From NCBI RefSeq assembly GCF_003112455.1, contig NZ_BDQX01000019.1, positions 1-42,807 on the forward strand: DNA of 42,807 bases. The letters run 5' to 3'. The DNA comes from Paenibacillus agaridevorans. Lineage in GTDB: Bacteria; Bacillota; Bacilli; Paenibacillales; Paenibacillaceae. Both the position numbers and the translations under genes were made by a program. Below, piece after piece: positions 8,561 to 16,852 of the stretch. Each line of letters opens with the position of its first letter. Positions within the stretch are counted from its first letter, which is position 1. The notes beneath the pieces are model-generated. The model saw only the letters and a list, made by a program, of their open reading frames with translations, was not told the DNA's origin and searched no databases.

Positions 8561-8878
8561 ATGCCCTACAATATTCCGGTCGAGGCGACGCTCGATGTGA
8601 TCGGGGGAAAGTGGAAGGTTGTTATTTTGTGCCATCTGGACAAAGGGGATAAGCGGACCAGCGAGCTTCGCAAACTGATGCCGAATATTACGCAAAAGAT
8701 GCTGACCCAGCAGCTGCGCGAGCTGGAGGACGACGGCATGGTAAAGCGGACGGTCTATGATCAGGTGCCGCCCAAGGTCATCTATTCGTTGACGGAGTAT
8801 GGCTGGTCGTTCAAGCCTATTCTGGACGCTATGTGTTCCTGGGGAGAGACGCATATGGAGGCGAACAATCTAGAGTAA
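8561..8878 (+). CDS. HxlR-family transcriptional regulator (YtcD-like)
   Basis: A 105-residue winged-helix DNA-binding protein. The start is ATG 8561, set by AAGGGGAGGA six bases upstream; an open frame to 8456 has no such signal. The HxlR core is plain: VIGGKWKVVILCHL, then SELRKLMPNITQKMLTQQLREL as the recognition helix, then the wing ending Y-S-L-T-E-Y-G. Two cysteines (Cys24 in the first helix, Cys92 near the C-terminus) could act as a redox or electrophile sensor as in YodB/HypR relatives, but they are not at obviously matching positions. It is transcribed divergently from the MFS/reductase operon, which it probably represses through the palindrome at 8491-8504. Confidence 0.9.
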   Translation: MPYNIPVEATLDVIGGKWKVVILCHLDKGDKRTSELRKLMPNITQKMLTQQLRELEDDGMVKRTVYDQVPPKVIYSLTEYGWSFKPILDAMCSWGETHMEANNLE

Positions 8879-8905
8879 AAAACCGCGCGTGATTCGCGCG
8901 GTCTT
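8876..8905. terminator. Convergent terminator
   Basis: CCGCGCG-TGATT-CGCGCGG makes a 7-bp GC stem. On the minus strand it is followed by GGTTTTTTACTC, a strong terminator for the 8966-9463 gene. On the plus strand only TCTTGTT follows, giving weaker termination of the HxlR gene. Confidence 0.8.
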
Positions 8906-8965
8906 GTTACGCAAATGGAGCAAAGAGCTAATGGGGCAAAGAGGTTTGCCCGTCGCCCTCTTGTA

Positions 8966-9463
8966 TTATGTGGCTGCGTTACGAGCGCGTTTTTGCATGT
9001 TGTGCACGCCCATGACGACCGCGATCAACTCGTAATCGTCAAGCTGAGGTGATCCATTAAGGAGTCGGAAGGCGCCTGCCTGGAGCCAGTTGCTAACCCT
9101 CTGGAAGGTAGCGACCGTGGACTCCCTTTCATCCAGAATCGTATATTCCTGCGAGAAGGCGGGAGCCTCGATCTGATAGACTCCCCGATGTCCGGCATCG
9201 TATTCGTAACGTTTGCTGAACATGGAGAAACGGGCTCTCAACACGCCAATCTCGTTACCTGCGCCGTCCAACACCTCCCACTTATTGGAGAAAAATCGGA
9301 ATTTCCCCGAATAACTCAATCGCGAATCATCCCGATAGATCGACAATGTTGCAGTCAGCATGCTCTCCAGATCCATCCTGCCTACCGACATCCCACCCTC
9401 GTTCATAATATCCGTTGTCCCCGCGCTGAAGAAACGATCGCTGAAATAAAGTTCCATATACAT
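8966..9463 (-). CDS. Tubby C-terminal-like / LURP-one (YxjI-type) protein
   Basis: A 165-residue cytoplasmic protein. The alternation of short beta-strand units (LSIYRDDSRLSYSG, EVLDGAGNEIGVLRA, YTILDERESTVATF, FQRVSNW) matches the LURP-one/tubby C-terminal-like beta barrel found in B. subtilis YxjI. No biochemical role is established for the bacterial members. Two ATGs compete (9463 and 9457). The AAAGGCGG stretch is better spaced from the second, so the true protein may be two residues shorter. It converges on the HxlR gene with a shared terminator. Confidence 0.75.
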   Translation of the reverse strand: MYMELYFSDRFFSAGTTDIMNEGGMSVGRMDLESMLTATLSIYRDDSRLSYSGKFRFFSNKWEVLDGAGNEIGVLRARFSMFSKRYEYDAGHRGVYQIEAPAFSQEYTILDERESTVATFQRVSNWLQAGAFRLLNGSPQLDDYELIAVVMGVHNMQKRARNAAT

Positions 9464-9547
9464 GCCGCCTTTCCCATGTTTTTCAGGTGATAAGTTATAC
9501 GGCGAGTAAGGCGGGGATGTTTCGAATTGGTCTTTGGCGCTGAGCCC

Positions 9548-10564
9548 TTAAGAAACGTATCCGCAAGACTGGCCCTCCACCAAACGGACTTCTAGCAACG
9601 TAGAAAGATTAATGGGTTCCTCATGTAAAATATAGCGTGCCATGTGCTGGGCTGCAATATCGCCTAATTTTTCGAATTGCGTATCCACATGCGTCAATTT
9701 ATAAGGCAAAATATGTCCCCAACCGTTTTGAACGCCACTGATGATGGATAGGTCTTCGGGAATACGAAGATTCAATTCGTCGGCCGCTTTCTTGACTCCG
9801 ACAGCTAGCAGATCGTCCGCAGTGAAAATAGCTGTAGGGCGGTTCTCCGTTTGCAAAAGTTTTAGCGCTTCGATATAGCCGCATTCCAACGTCAGATTCG
9901 TCTCTGCTTCCAAAATTTCAAGCTCAGGGAAAGATCGGGAAATGGCAGTTACACCCTCGCGGAGGTCGATCGAAAGCGTCATATTGGAAGGCCCATTCAG
10001 AAAACCGATCCGTCGATGCCCAAACTGTATTAAATGCTCTACTGCTATTGTACCGGCTTTAACGTTATCAACATCCACGTAGGGAATTTGTGCAGTAAGG
10101 ATACCTGGCCGACCGACTATGATGAACGGAATTTTCTCTGATAGAAGATAAATTAATTCTTCGTTACTGACTGAGGGACAAGTTAAGATCAGCCCCCCGA
10201 CTTGCCGCTCTTTGAACAACTTTACGAACAACTGGCTGGAATCCTCTCGCGACATGGACGTAAACATCTGCATAATCAAATTATTCTGAGAACAAAACTG
10301 GCAGATGGTGGCCGAAAGGGTGGAAAAAAACAGACTTTGTTTGACCTGATCGCTCGAGAACGGCATAAAAAGACCAATCGATCGCGCTTTATTGTTGACA
10401 AGAAGACGTGCGGTTATATTTGGATGATAATCGAGCGCATTGATGGCGCGTTGAACTTTGTCCAACGTTTTTTTGCTGACCAGCTCAGGGGTGTTAATCG
10501 TTCTGGAAACCGTTTGCGCCGAAACGCCAGCCAATTTGGCAACGTCGGTAATTGTACTAGCCAT
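9548..10564 (-). CDS. LacI-family transcriptional regulator 1 of the glycan locus
   Basis: A 338-residue repressor. The start is ATG 10564 with GGGG upstream; a TTG at 10579 is less likely. Residues 1-55 form the LacI helix-turn-helix and hinge (ITDVAKLAGVSAQTVSRTIN ... LDYHPN). The rest is a periplasmic-binding-protein-like sensor, with landmarks GGLILTCPSV, PYVDVDNVKAG, GHRRIGFLNGPS and TADDLLAVGVKKA. It is divergent from the ABC transporter/glycosidase operon and probably represses it through the palindrome at 10755-10768, and itself through the 12/14 copy at 10588-10601. It is clearly paralogous to the regulator at 27707-28741. The ligand is unknown, presumably an oligosaccharide released by the locus. 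Confidence 0.9.
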   Translation of the reverse strand: MASTITDVAKLAGVSAQTVSRTINTPELVSKKTLDKVQRAINALDYHPNITARLLVNNKARSIGLFMPFSSDQVKQSLFFSTLSATICQFCSQNNLIMQMFTSMSREDSSQLFVKLFKERQVGGLILTCPSVSNEELIYLLSEKIPFIIVGRPGILTAQIPYVDVDNVKAGTIAVEHLIQFGHRRIGFLNGPSNMTLSIDLREGVTAISRSFPELEILEAETNLTLECGYIEALKLLQTENRPTAIFTADDLLAVGVKKAADELNLRIPEDLSIISGVQNGWGHILPYKLTHVDTQFEKLGDIAAQHMARYILHEEPINLSTLLEVRLVEGQSCGYVS

Positions 10565-10587
10565 TCGTGGAAACCCCAATCTATATT

Positions 10588-10601
10588 TGGTATCGTTAAC
10601 A
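10588..10601. promoter_or_regulatory. Second copy of the LacI/cre-like operator
   Basis: TGGTATCGTTAACA matches 12 of 14 positions of the perfect palindrome at 10755-10768, including the central CG. It lies just upstream of the LacI start codon (10564), suggesting autoregulation. It also fits the CcpA cre consensus with one mismatch. Confidence 0.6.
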
Positions 10602-10717
10602 TTTGTATTTAAACGTGTTGCATTTCTTTACTAAGCTTATGCGTTATGGCGTAAAAATACAAGTCTTTGGGAGAATAATCATTTGAATTTTCTGTTCTAA
10701 ATGTTATGTTGAGAATA

Positions 10718-10746
10718 TTGACAACGCTTTCTGCTGCTGATATGAT
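10718..10746 (+). promoter_or_regulatory. Near-consensus sigma-A promoter of the glycan operon
   Basis: TTGACA (10718-10723), exactly 17 bases, then TATGAT (10741-10746). The start of transcription is predicted near 10753. The rest of the 318-base gap between the divergent genes shows no other gene. Confidence 0.85.
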
Positions 10747-10754
10747 CAATCCAG

Positions 10755-10768
10755 TGTTAACGTTAACA
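10755..10768. promoter_or_regulatory. Perfect 14-bp palindromic operator at the transcription start
   Basis: TGTTAACGTTAACA is its own reverse complement with the central CG typical of LacI-family operators. It begins 9 bases after the -10 box, the classic repression position. It also satisfies the catabolite cre consensus TGWNANCGNTNWCA at every position, so CcpA is an alternative or additional binder. Confidence 0.8.
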
Positions 10769-10882
10769 TTTTAATCAATTGAGAAGGAGAGGCAGCAAAG
10801 AGCGACAGTAATTGATCAGTATCATACCAGGCAACAAAGAAAAGATTGACAAGAGACACAATTCATAAGGGGATGATAGCCA

Positions 10883-12313
10883 ATGAAAAAGTCCAGCACA
10901 GTTTGTTTGATGTTAGCGCTGATCGTGACGACTTTGTCCGCATGCAGCGGTAATTCCGGTTCTAGCGGAACTCCGACTCCGTCCGAGACCTCCGCTTCGC
11001 CCGTCAGTTCGGCGCCTGTTGCCTTTACAGTCGTTCATAATCAAGGCGAATACGCATGGCCCTCCTACGAAAAGATTGTAGCCGGTTACAATGAAAAGTC
11101 CGGGAATAATGCCACCTTGAAGTACATTCCGGCGCAGGAATCGGAGAGCTGGCTGCAAGCCCAATTCATCGCTCGTTCCGAGCCTGAAGTTGTAAGCGGT
11201 ACCTCGAAGTTTGCTGACGCATATAAGAACGGCTGGATTGTCGATCTGCTGCCTTATTTGGACGAAGTCAGCCCTTACACGAACAAGCCATGGAAAGAAT
11301 CGTTCCTTCCCGGGCTGATCGAGTCAGCGACGGATATGACCGATGCGAATAACCCCCGCCTGTTCGGCATTCCGACGCAGGTCGTCACGGTGAACTTGTA
11401 TTACAACAAGGATATTTTCAATGAAATCGGCGTTACGCAGCCACCAGCCACTATTTCGGAATTCCTTGAAGTCGCGCAGAAAGCAAAGGATGCGGGCTAT
11501 ATCCCGTTCAGCATTCAAAATTCCATGGATTGGAACCTGGGTTGGCTGGCTTCTGACGTATTCGGCTACTTGTGGAAATCGCGCTTGGCCGAACTGGATA
11601 CGAACGGTTCCGGCAAAGTGGAACCGAAGGAATGGGCAGAAGCCGTCCTTGCGGACAAAGTGACGAAGGACAGCCCGGAATTGAGAGAATACTTGCGGCT
11701 AATGAACGACTTGAAACCTTTCTTTAACGAAGGCTTCAACAGCGCTAGCTGGGAGTTTGAGGGGATATTCAACGACGGAAAATCCGCGATGGTGCTTAAC
11801 GGCAGCTGGTATCCGAATCAACATCAGCAAGGTAGCTACCCGGTCAATTATGGCGTGGCGCCGATGCCTTATCTGGACACTGCTTATTCGGAGTTCGGTC
11901 AAGATGTCCGCTATAAATACAAGATCGGTTCGACGCCGAGCTTTGCCGTCAGCCGAAACGCAAAAGACAATAAGGCGGAAGGTGCGTCTGTTGAATTCTT
12001 GCAATACTTGACTGCCCCCGATGGAGGGGCCAAGGTGCTCGCCGAGGATCTTAACCTCATTCCGGTCGTATCGGGCGTTGAAGTTCCTGAAATTTTGAAG
12101 CCCATCGTAGAGTCCTTCGGCAATGACGAGAATATGGGTTTCCACGCCCATGAATTCACACCGGAGCAAAAAGACAGATGGTTGAAGAAACAGCAGGAAT
12201 TTTTGGCGGGCAAGGTGACGGCGGATGAATTCTTGAAGGACTTTGGAAAAGACTTGAAAAAGTTCGCTGAAGAAGCCGTCAAAAATCATCCGGAATGGAA
12301 CGCTGCGCAGTAA
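10883..12313 (+). CDS. ABC sugar importer, substrate-binding lipoprotein (family 1)
   Basis: A 476-residue extracellular binding protein tethered to the membrane by a lipid on Cys21 (lipobox LSAC). A Ser/Thr/Pro-rich linker follows. The mature part shows the usual CUT1 solute-binding features: PQV-type hinge segments (PRLFGIPTQVVTVNLYYNKDIFNEIGV), an AMVLNGSW motif and a TPSFAVSRNAKDNKA segment. A GGGGAT ribosome binding site precedes ATG 10883. It is first in the operon, followed by a strong intercistronic hairpin and two permease genes. The proposed ligand is an oligosaccharide containing mannose or rhamnose, inferred from the downstream enzymes. Confidence 0.9.
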   Translation: MKKSSTVCLMLALIVTTLSACSGNSGSSGTPTPSETSASPVSSAPVAFTVVHNQGEYAWPSYEKIVAGYNEKSGNNATLKYIPAQESESWLQAQFIARSEPEVVSGTSKFADAYKNGWIVDLLPYLDEVSPYTNKPWKESFLPGLIESATDMTDANNPRLFGIPTQVVTVNLYYNKDIFNEIGVTQPPATISEFLEVAQKAKDAGYIPFSIQNSMDWNLGWLASDVFGYLWKSRLAELDTNGSGKVEPKEWAEAVLADKVTKDSPELREYLRLMNDLKPFFNEGFNSASWEFEGIFNDGKSAMVLNGSWYPNQHQQGSYPVNYGVAPMPYLDTAYSEFGQDVRYKYKIGSTPSFAVSRNAKDNKAEGASVEFLQYLTAPDGGAKVLAEDLNLIPVVSGVEVPEILKPIVESFGNDENMGFHAHEFTPEQKDRWLKKQQEFLAGKVTADEFLKDFGKDLKKFAEEAVKNHPEWNAAQ

Positions 12314-12335
12314 TATTTTGAACTTGGGATCGTTT

Positions 12336-12376
12336 CCGGCGCGATCGGCAGATGTATGGTATGCCGATCGCGCCGG
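12336..12376. other. Perfect 15-bp intercistronic hairpin after the binding-protein gene
   Basis: CCGGCGCGATCGGCA and its exact reverse complement flank an 11-base loop in the 83-base gap between binding protein and first permease. No T-tract follows. Such structures commonly protect the 3' end of the upstream mRNA or partly terminate, giving more binding protein than permease. Confidence 0.85.
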
Positions 12377-12396
12377 ATTAGGACGAGGAGGCAGTC

Positions 12397-13281
12397 ATGA
12401 GCAAGACGATGCGCTATATGTGGCTTTACGCTTGTCTATTTCCTACTTTTTTCTTTGTCGGCTTGTTCCTGTTATACCCGACTGTAGAAGCTTTCAGAAT
12501 GTCGTTTCTGGACTGGAACATGACCAATTATTTGAATCCGACATTCGCTGGCATGGATAATTATGTCGAATTGTTGCAGGATCCCATCTTCCGAAGCAGT
12601 TTTATTATTCTGCTGGCCTTTCTGTTGTGGAACATTATCATCCTGCAAGGCGCATCCATCTTGGGGGCGTACCTGATCAACTACCTGGGCAATACCGGAT
12701 TGGCCGGATTTTTTAAAGTTTCCTTCACGATTCCGATGGTGCTTCCGGGCATGGTCACAACGATGTTTTGGCTTTTCTTCTACGAACCTGGAAACGGGAT
12801 GCTTAATCATATGCTCGGCTTGCTGGGTTTGGAAAATTGGCAAAAAATTTGGCTGGGCGATAGCCAATTAACGGCGATGTTGTCCATCATGATGAAAGGA
12901 TTTCCGTGGGTAAGCGGACTGGGATTCCTTATCTATTTGGCCGGATTTCAAAATATCGACGAGTCTTTAAGAGAAGCAGCCAGAATAGACGGCGCCTCTG
13001 CATGGAAAATCTTCTGGACCGTGGACTTGCAATTGATTTTGCCGCAAATCAGATTGACGACTGTATTGGTATTAATCGGCGGAACGCAACAGTTCAGCGA
13101 TCAGCTTATCATGACCAAGGGCGGTCCGGGTTACGACACAATGGTTCCTGGATTGTACATGTTTAATAACGCATTTACTTACGGCAAGCTCGGAACCGGT
13201 TCGGCAATCGGCGTCATTCTATTCGTGATTACGCTTGGATTGACCTTGCTGAATATGAAGTTTATGCGGGAAAAGAGGTAA
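12397..13281 (+). CDS. ABC sugar importer permease, MalF/UgpA type
   Basis: A 294-residue inner-membrane permease with about six transmembrane helices. The conserved cytoplasmic EAA loop is at residues 193-215 (EAARIDGASAWKIFW...LP, with Gly199), the contact site for the ATPase. The C-terminal portion has the GGPGYDT motif common in this family. GAGGAG precedes ATG 12397. It is coupled to the second permease five bases downstream. No ATPase gene is present in the locus, so a shared MsmX-type subunit encoded elsewhere is expected. Confidence 0.92.
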   Translation: MSKTMRYMWLYACLFPTFFFVGLFLLYPTVEAFRMSFLDWNMTNYLNPTFAGMDNYVELLQDPIFRSSFIILLAFLLWNIIILQGASILGAYLINYLGNTGLAGFFKVSFTIPMVLPGMVTTMFWLFFYEPGNGMLNHMLGLLGLENWQKIWLGDSQLTAMLSIMMKGFPWVSGLGFLIYLAGFQNIDESLREAARIDGASAWKIFWTVDLQLILPQIRLTTVLVLIGGTQQFSDQLIMTKGGPGYDTMVPGLYMFNNAFTYGKLGTGSAIGVILFVITLGLTLLNMKFMREKR

Positions 13282-13286
13282 CGCAG

Positions 13287-14108
13287 ATGAATAGCCAAAG
13301 ATTTTCGCGCATCATTGTCATTGTGTTCCTGTTCGCGTTGTTGTTTTTCACACTGTTCCCCATGTATTTCATGCTCGTAACGGCGTTCAAAACGAATTAT
13401 CAGTTATCGATCAATTATTTTGGACTTCCTTTGACCCCGCATGTGGAATTTATCATCGATGCAGCATCCAAAATCGGCGTTTATTTAAAGAATTCTTTAG
13501 TTGTTTCCGGGGGCACGGTCATTGGCGTTTTGGCTGTTTCCAGTCTTAGTGCGTATGTGTTCGCGCGATTCGATTTTCCGCTTAAATCTGCTCTGTTTAT
13601 GATATTGTTGTCTTTCTTAATGATACCGGGCATTCTTACGCTCATCCCGCAGTTCGTTCTGGTCACGAATTTGAATTTGATCAATAGTCCATGGGCGGCG
13701 ATTCTTCCTTATATCGCAAGCGGGCAGTTGGTCGTCATTTTTGTGTTTCGCACCTTTTTTGAGGAAATTCCCAGAGAACTCACCGAGAGCATCCGAATGG
13801 ACGGGGGCAGCGAGCCGGTTGTCTTTTTCCGGTTGGTGTTGCCGCTTGCGTTTCCGATTTTTTTATCGATGGGTCTAGTGAATATCTTGTCGACATGGAA
13901 CGATTTCATCTGGCCGTTGCTGGTCCTTTCCGATCAATCCATGTTAACCGTCACCGTAGGCTTATATCGGTTCATGGATCCGCAGCAGATCATTTACGGC
14001 TCGATGTTCTCCGGGATGACACTCGCCTCGATCCCGCTTATGGTATTGTTCTCCTTTACAATGAAATACTTTGTTCAAGGCATGACATCTGGTGCTGTAA
14101 AAGCATAA
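13287..14108 (+). CDS. ABC sugar importer permease, MalG/UgpE type
   Basis: A 273-residue permease with six predicted helices. Its EAA-like loop reads ESIRMDGGSEPVVFFRLVLP (Asp172-Gly173), and it has the usual FVQGMTSGAVKA-like C-terminus. An AAGAGG site precedes ATG 13287. It pairs with the MalF-type subunit to form the transmembrane channel. The next gene, a GH38 mannosidase, starts 24 bases downstream, consistent with one transcript. Confidence 0.92.
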   Translation: MNSQRFSRIIVIVFLFALLFFTLFPMYFMLVTAFKTNYQLSINYFGLPLTPHVEFIIDAASKIGVYLKNSLVVSGGTVIGVLAVSSLSAYVFARFDFPLKSALFMILLSFLMIPGILTLIPQFVLVTNLNLINSPWAAILPYIASGQLVVIFVFRTFFEEIPRELTESIRMDGGSEPVVFFRLVLPLAFPIFLSMGLVNILSTWNDFIWPLLVLSDQSMLTVTVGLYRFMDPQQIIYGSMFSGMTLASIPLMVLFSFTMKYFVQGMTSGAVKA

Positions 14109-14132
14109 GAAGCAGGGGGAAAGACTGTTTAT

Positions 14133-16847
14133 ATGAGCACATACAAATCGATACATTTAGTTGCCCACACCCACTGGGACAGGGAATGGTATTTGCCGTT
14201 TGAAACTTTCCGGTTTCGGCTTGTCGGTCTGATCGACCGTCTGCTGCGCACGATGGACGAAGACAAGGAATATCGCTTTCATTTCGACGGTCAAGTTATA
14301 GCTTTGGAGGATTACCTTGAAATAAGACCGGAGCGTCGGGCCGATCTTGAACGGTTCATTCGCGAAGGTCGATTGACCATCGGTCCGTGGTACGTGCTTG
14401 TGGACGAGTTTCTCGTCAGCGGGGAATCCATGATTCGCAATCTGGAGGAAGGAAGGCGAATCGGCTCGTCATTTGGACCGATGTTGGAGGTCGGCTACTT
14501 GCCGGACACATTCGGCCACATTGCCCAAATGCCTCAATTGTTGAAGGAATACGGGTTTGAGTACGCTCTCATCTGGCGTGGCTTAAACGGAACTCCCGAA
14601 CAAGTGCCAACCGAATTCGAATGGGAGAGCCCGAGCGGGCATCGGGTCAAGACCGTACACCTGTCACACATGTACGGATATACGAGTGCCATGAACTTGC
14701 CTGTCGACCAGGAGCAGGCCGAGGAGCGGCTGCGAGAGCTGATTGGCCATATCGGTCCGTATGCAAAGAGCGGTCATGTGCTGTTGATGAATGGCTTCGA
14801 TCATATGGAGCCGCAGCGGCATATTACAGCAATGATCGACCAATGGAACACAAAGCCGAATGAATCTCCGATGAAATTCTCTTCTATTGAAGGCTACGTT
14901 CGAGACTGCTTTGGCGAATTGCCGAAGGTTCCGGTGTTGGGCGGAGAATTCAGACGTACGAGCCATACGCCTGGGGGCGTAATTAACACGATCATTCCGA
15001 ACGTGCTTTCGGCCAGAGTGTATCTCAAACAGCAGAACGCGACCGTGCAAAATTTGCTGGAACGATTGGTCGAGCCTTTGGAGGCGTTGGCGCTCGCAGC
15101 CGGGGACGGGCATCATCCGGCCTTTGTCCGGCAAGCCTGGAAATACGTTTTGCAGAATCATCCCCATGACAGCATCTGCGGCTGCAGCATCGACGATGTC
15201 CATGACGAAATGGAGACGCGTAACCGCAAAGCCGGTCATATCGGCGAGCAACTGGTCACGGAGACGCTTGCGCGGATGTCCGACAAAGTCGCTCTGTCGT
15301 GGCTGCCACCGGGTGGCAATCCGGTGCTGCTGTTCAATCCGTTGCCCTGGCGCAGGGACGCGCTAACCGAAATCGAACTTGACGCGGATGACGCCACGCT
15401 ATACAGATCTGTTAAAGTCACGGACGAGGCCGGCGAATCGTACGAGGCGGAAATCGTCGAATACGAGAAGGTTTGTCCGATCGAAACCGATTCGTTGCGG
15501 TATCCGCTGGGCAAGGGAGAGACTTACAGACATAAAGTCCGCATTTTCGTTCGCAATTTGCCGCCGCTCGGCTATAAGACGATTGCCGCTCAACTGCGAA
15601 AAATACCGGAATTTGCGCACATCCCGGCGAGGGCGACCTCCAATTCCATTGAAAACGAGTTCGTTCGGATTACGGCAGAACCTGACGGAACCTTGACCTG
15701 GACCGATTTGGAGACCGGAGAGCATTTTCGTGGTCTGCATCGATTCGAGGACAGCGGCGACGTTGGCGACGAATATTTGTACTCCCGCCCGCTGCTAAAC
15801 GAACATTTCACGTCCGCGACGGTCCGAAGCATTCGCGTATCGGGAGAAGGCCGCGGATGGCAGCGTTTGACCGTTTCCTATGAGCTGCTCGTACCGCGCT
15901 CGGCGGAACCGGATGCGAGAAGGAGAAGTTCGGATTTGGTTGCGCTGGACATCCGGACAGAAGTGACGCTAGTGTCGCGCAGCCGCACCGCGTCGGTCCA
16001 AACGACGGTGGATAACCGCGCGCTTGACCATCGCTTGCGTCTGTTGTTTCCGATGAAGAAAGGGGAACGGCCGATTCAGGCCGGAGGCGCGTTCGATGTT
16101 TCGGAACGGCCGGACCGCGTGCAGCAGCCCCCAATGGACGTCTGGGTGGAAAATGAACCGACGACTTTTCCGTTCCAGCATTACGTGTTTGCCGACCATG
16201 GTGAAACCAGAACGATCGTTAACGCGCATGGACTCCATGAATACGAATGGATTCCTTCCGACCGCGCGGCTGATGAAGGGACGTTGGCGATTACCCTGTT
16301 GCGGAGCGTTGCCTATCTCGGCGGCGGTGATCGCGGGATGGCGACGACCAATCGTCCCGGCCCCGGATTAAAGACTCCGGGAGGACAAGTACAAAGGGTG
16401 CTGACCTTCCATTATGGTCTTACCGTCGATCGTCAGGATCGCGCTATCGCGCCTTGGCGCGTGGCGGATGAACAGGCCATTTCGGTTCAAAGTCGGGGTA
16501 TCCGCATTCCGGATCCAAGTGAGGAAGCCGTTCCAGCGATAGCGGAATATCGACAAAGCGGACAGCGCGGTTGGTTGGAGATCGACAATGCGCTATTGCA
16601 TGTCACCAGCCTGCGTCCGGCTCCGGATGACCGGGAGGGCATCGAACTTCGGTTAGTCAACCTCGGAGAAACGGCTGCCAGCGGCTCCATCCGCGTCCGT
16701 CTGCCGATTCTTGGCGCTCATGCCATCGGGCTGAACGGCGAAGTACGCCGTGAGCTGACGTTGGAGACGGACGGCACCGATCGTTGTCTGACCTTAGAAT
16801 TGAAACCTAAGGAAATTGTCACGATCCAATTCACGATAAAGGAATGA
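14133..16847 (+). CDS. GH38 alpha-mannosidase (cytoplasmic)
   Basis: A 904-residue retaining, zinc-dependent alpha-mannosidase. There is no signal peptide, so it acts on imported oligosaccharides. The N-terminal catalytic barrel opens with HTHWDREW, giving His14 and Asp16 as zinc ligands. Asp125 in LPDTFGH is the predicted nucleophile and also a zinc ligand. NHPHDSICGCSIDDVH (residues 342 onward) supplies the last zinc His. The rest is the middle three-helix domain and the beta-rich GH38 C-terminal domain. Length and motifs match the bacterial MngB-like branch, but phosphorylated substrates (as for MngB) are not implied because no PTS is present. Its TGA overlaps an in-frame ATG of the next gene. 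Confidence 0.93.
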   Translation: MSTYKSIHLVAHTHWDREWYLPFETFRFRLVGLIDRLLRTMDEDKEYRFHFDGQVIALEDYLEIRPERRADLERFIREGRLTIGPWYVLVDEFLVSGESMIRNLEEGRRIGSSFGPMLEVGYLPDTFGHIAQMPQLLKEYGFEYALIWRGLNGTPEQVPTEFEWESPSGHRVKTVHLSHMYGYTSAMNLPVDQEQAEERLRELIGHIGPYAKSGHVLLMNGFDHMEPQRHITAMIDQWNTKPNESPMKFSSIEGYVRDCFGELPKVPVLGGEFRRTSHTPGGVINTIIPNVLSARVYLKQQNATVQNLLERLVEPLEALALAAGDGHHPAFVRQAWKYVLQNHPHDSICGCSIDDVHDEMETRNRKAGHIGEQLVTETLARMSDKVALSWLPPGGNPVLLFNPLPWRRDALTEIELDADDATLYRSVKVTDEAGESYEAEIVEYEKVCPIETDSLRYPLGKGETYRHKVRIFVRNLPPLGYKTIAAQLRKIPEFAHIPARATSNSIENEFVRITAEPDGTLTWTDLETGEHFRGLHRFEDSGDVGDEYLYSRPLLNEHFTSATVRSIRVSGEGRGWQRLTVSYELLVPRSAEPDARRRSSDLVALDIRTEVTLVSRSRTASVQTTVDNRALDHRLRLLFPMKKGERPIQAGGAFDVSERPDRVQQPPMDVWVENEPTTFPFQHYVFADHGETRTIVNAHGLHEYEWIPSDRAADEGTLAITLLRSVAYLGGGDRGMATTNRPGPGLKTPGGQVQRVLTFHYGLTVDRQDRAIAPWRVADEQAISVQSRGIRIPDPSEEAVPAIAEYRQSGQRGWLEIDNALLHVTSLRPAPDDREGIELRLVNLGETAASGSIRVRLPILGAHAIGLNGEVRRELTLETDGTDRCLTLELKPKEIVTIQFTIKE

Positions 16848-16852
16848 TTCGA

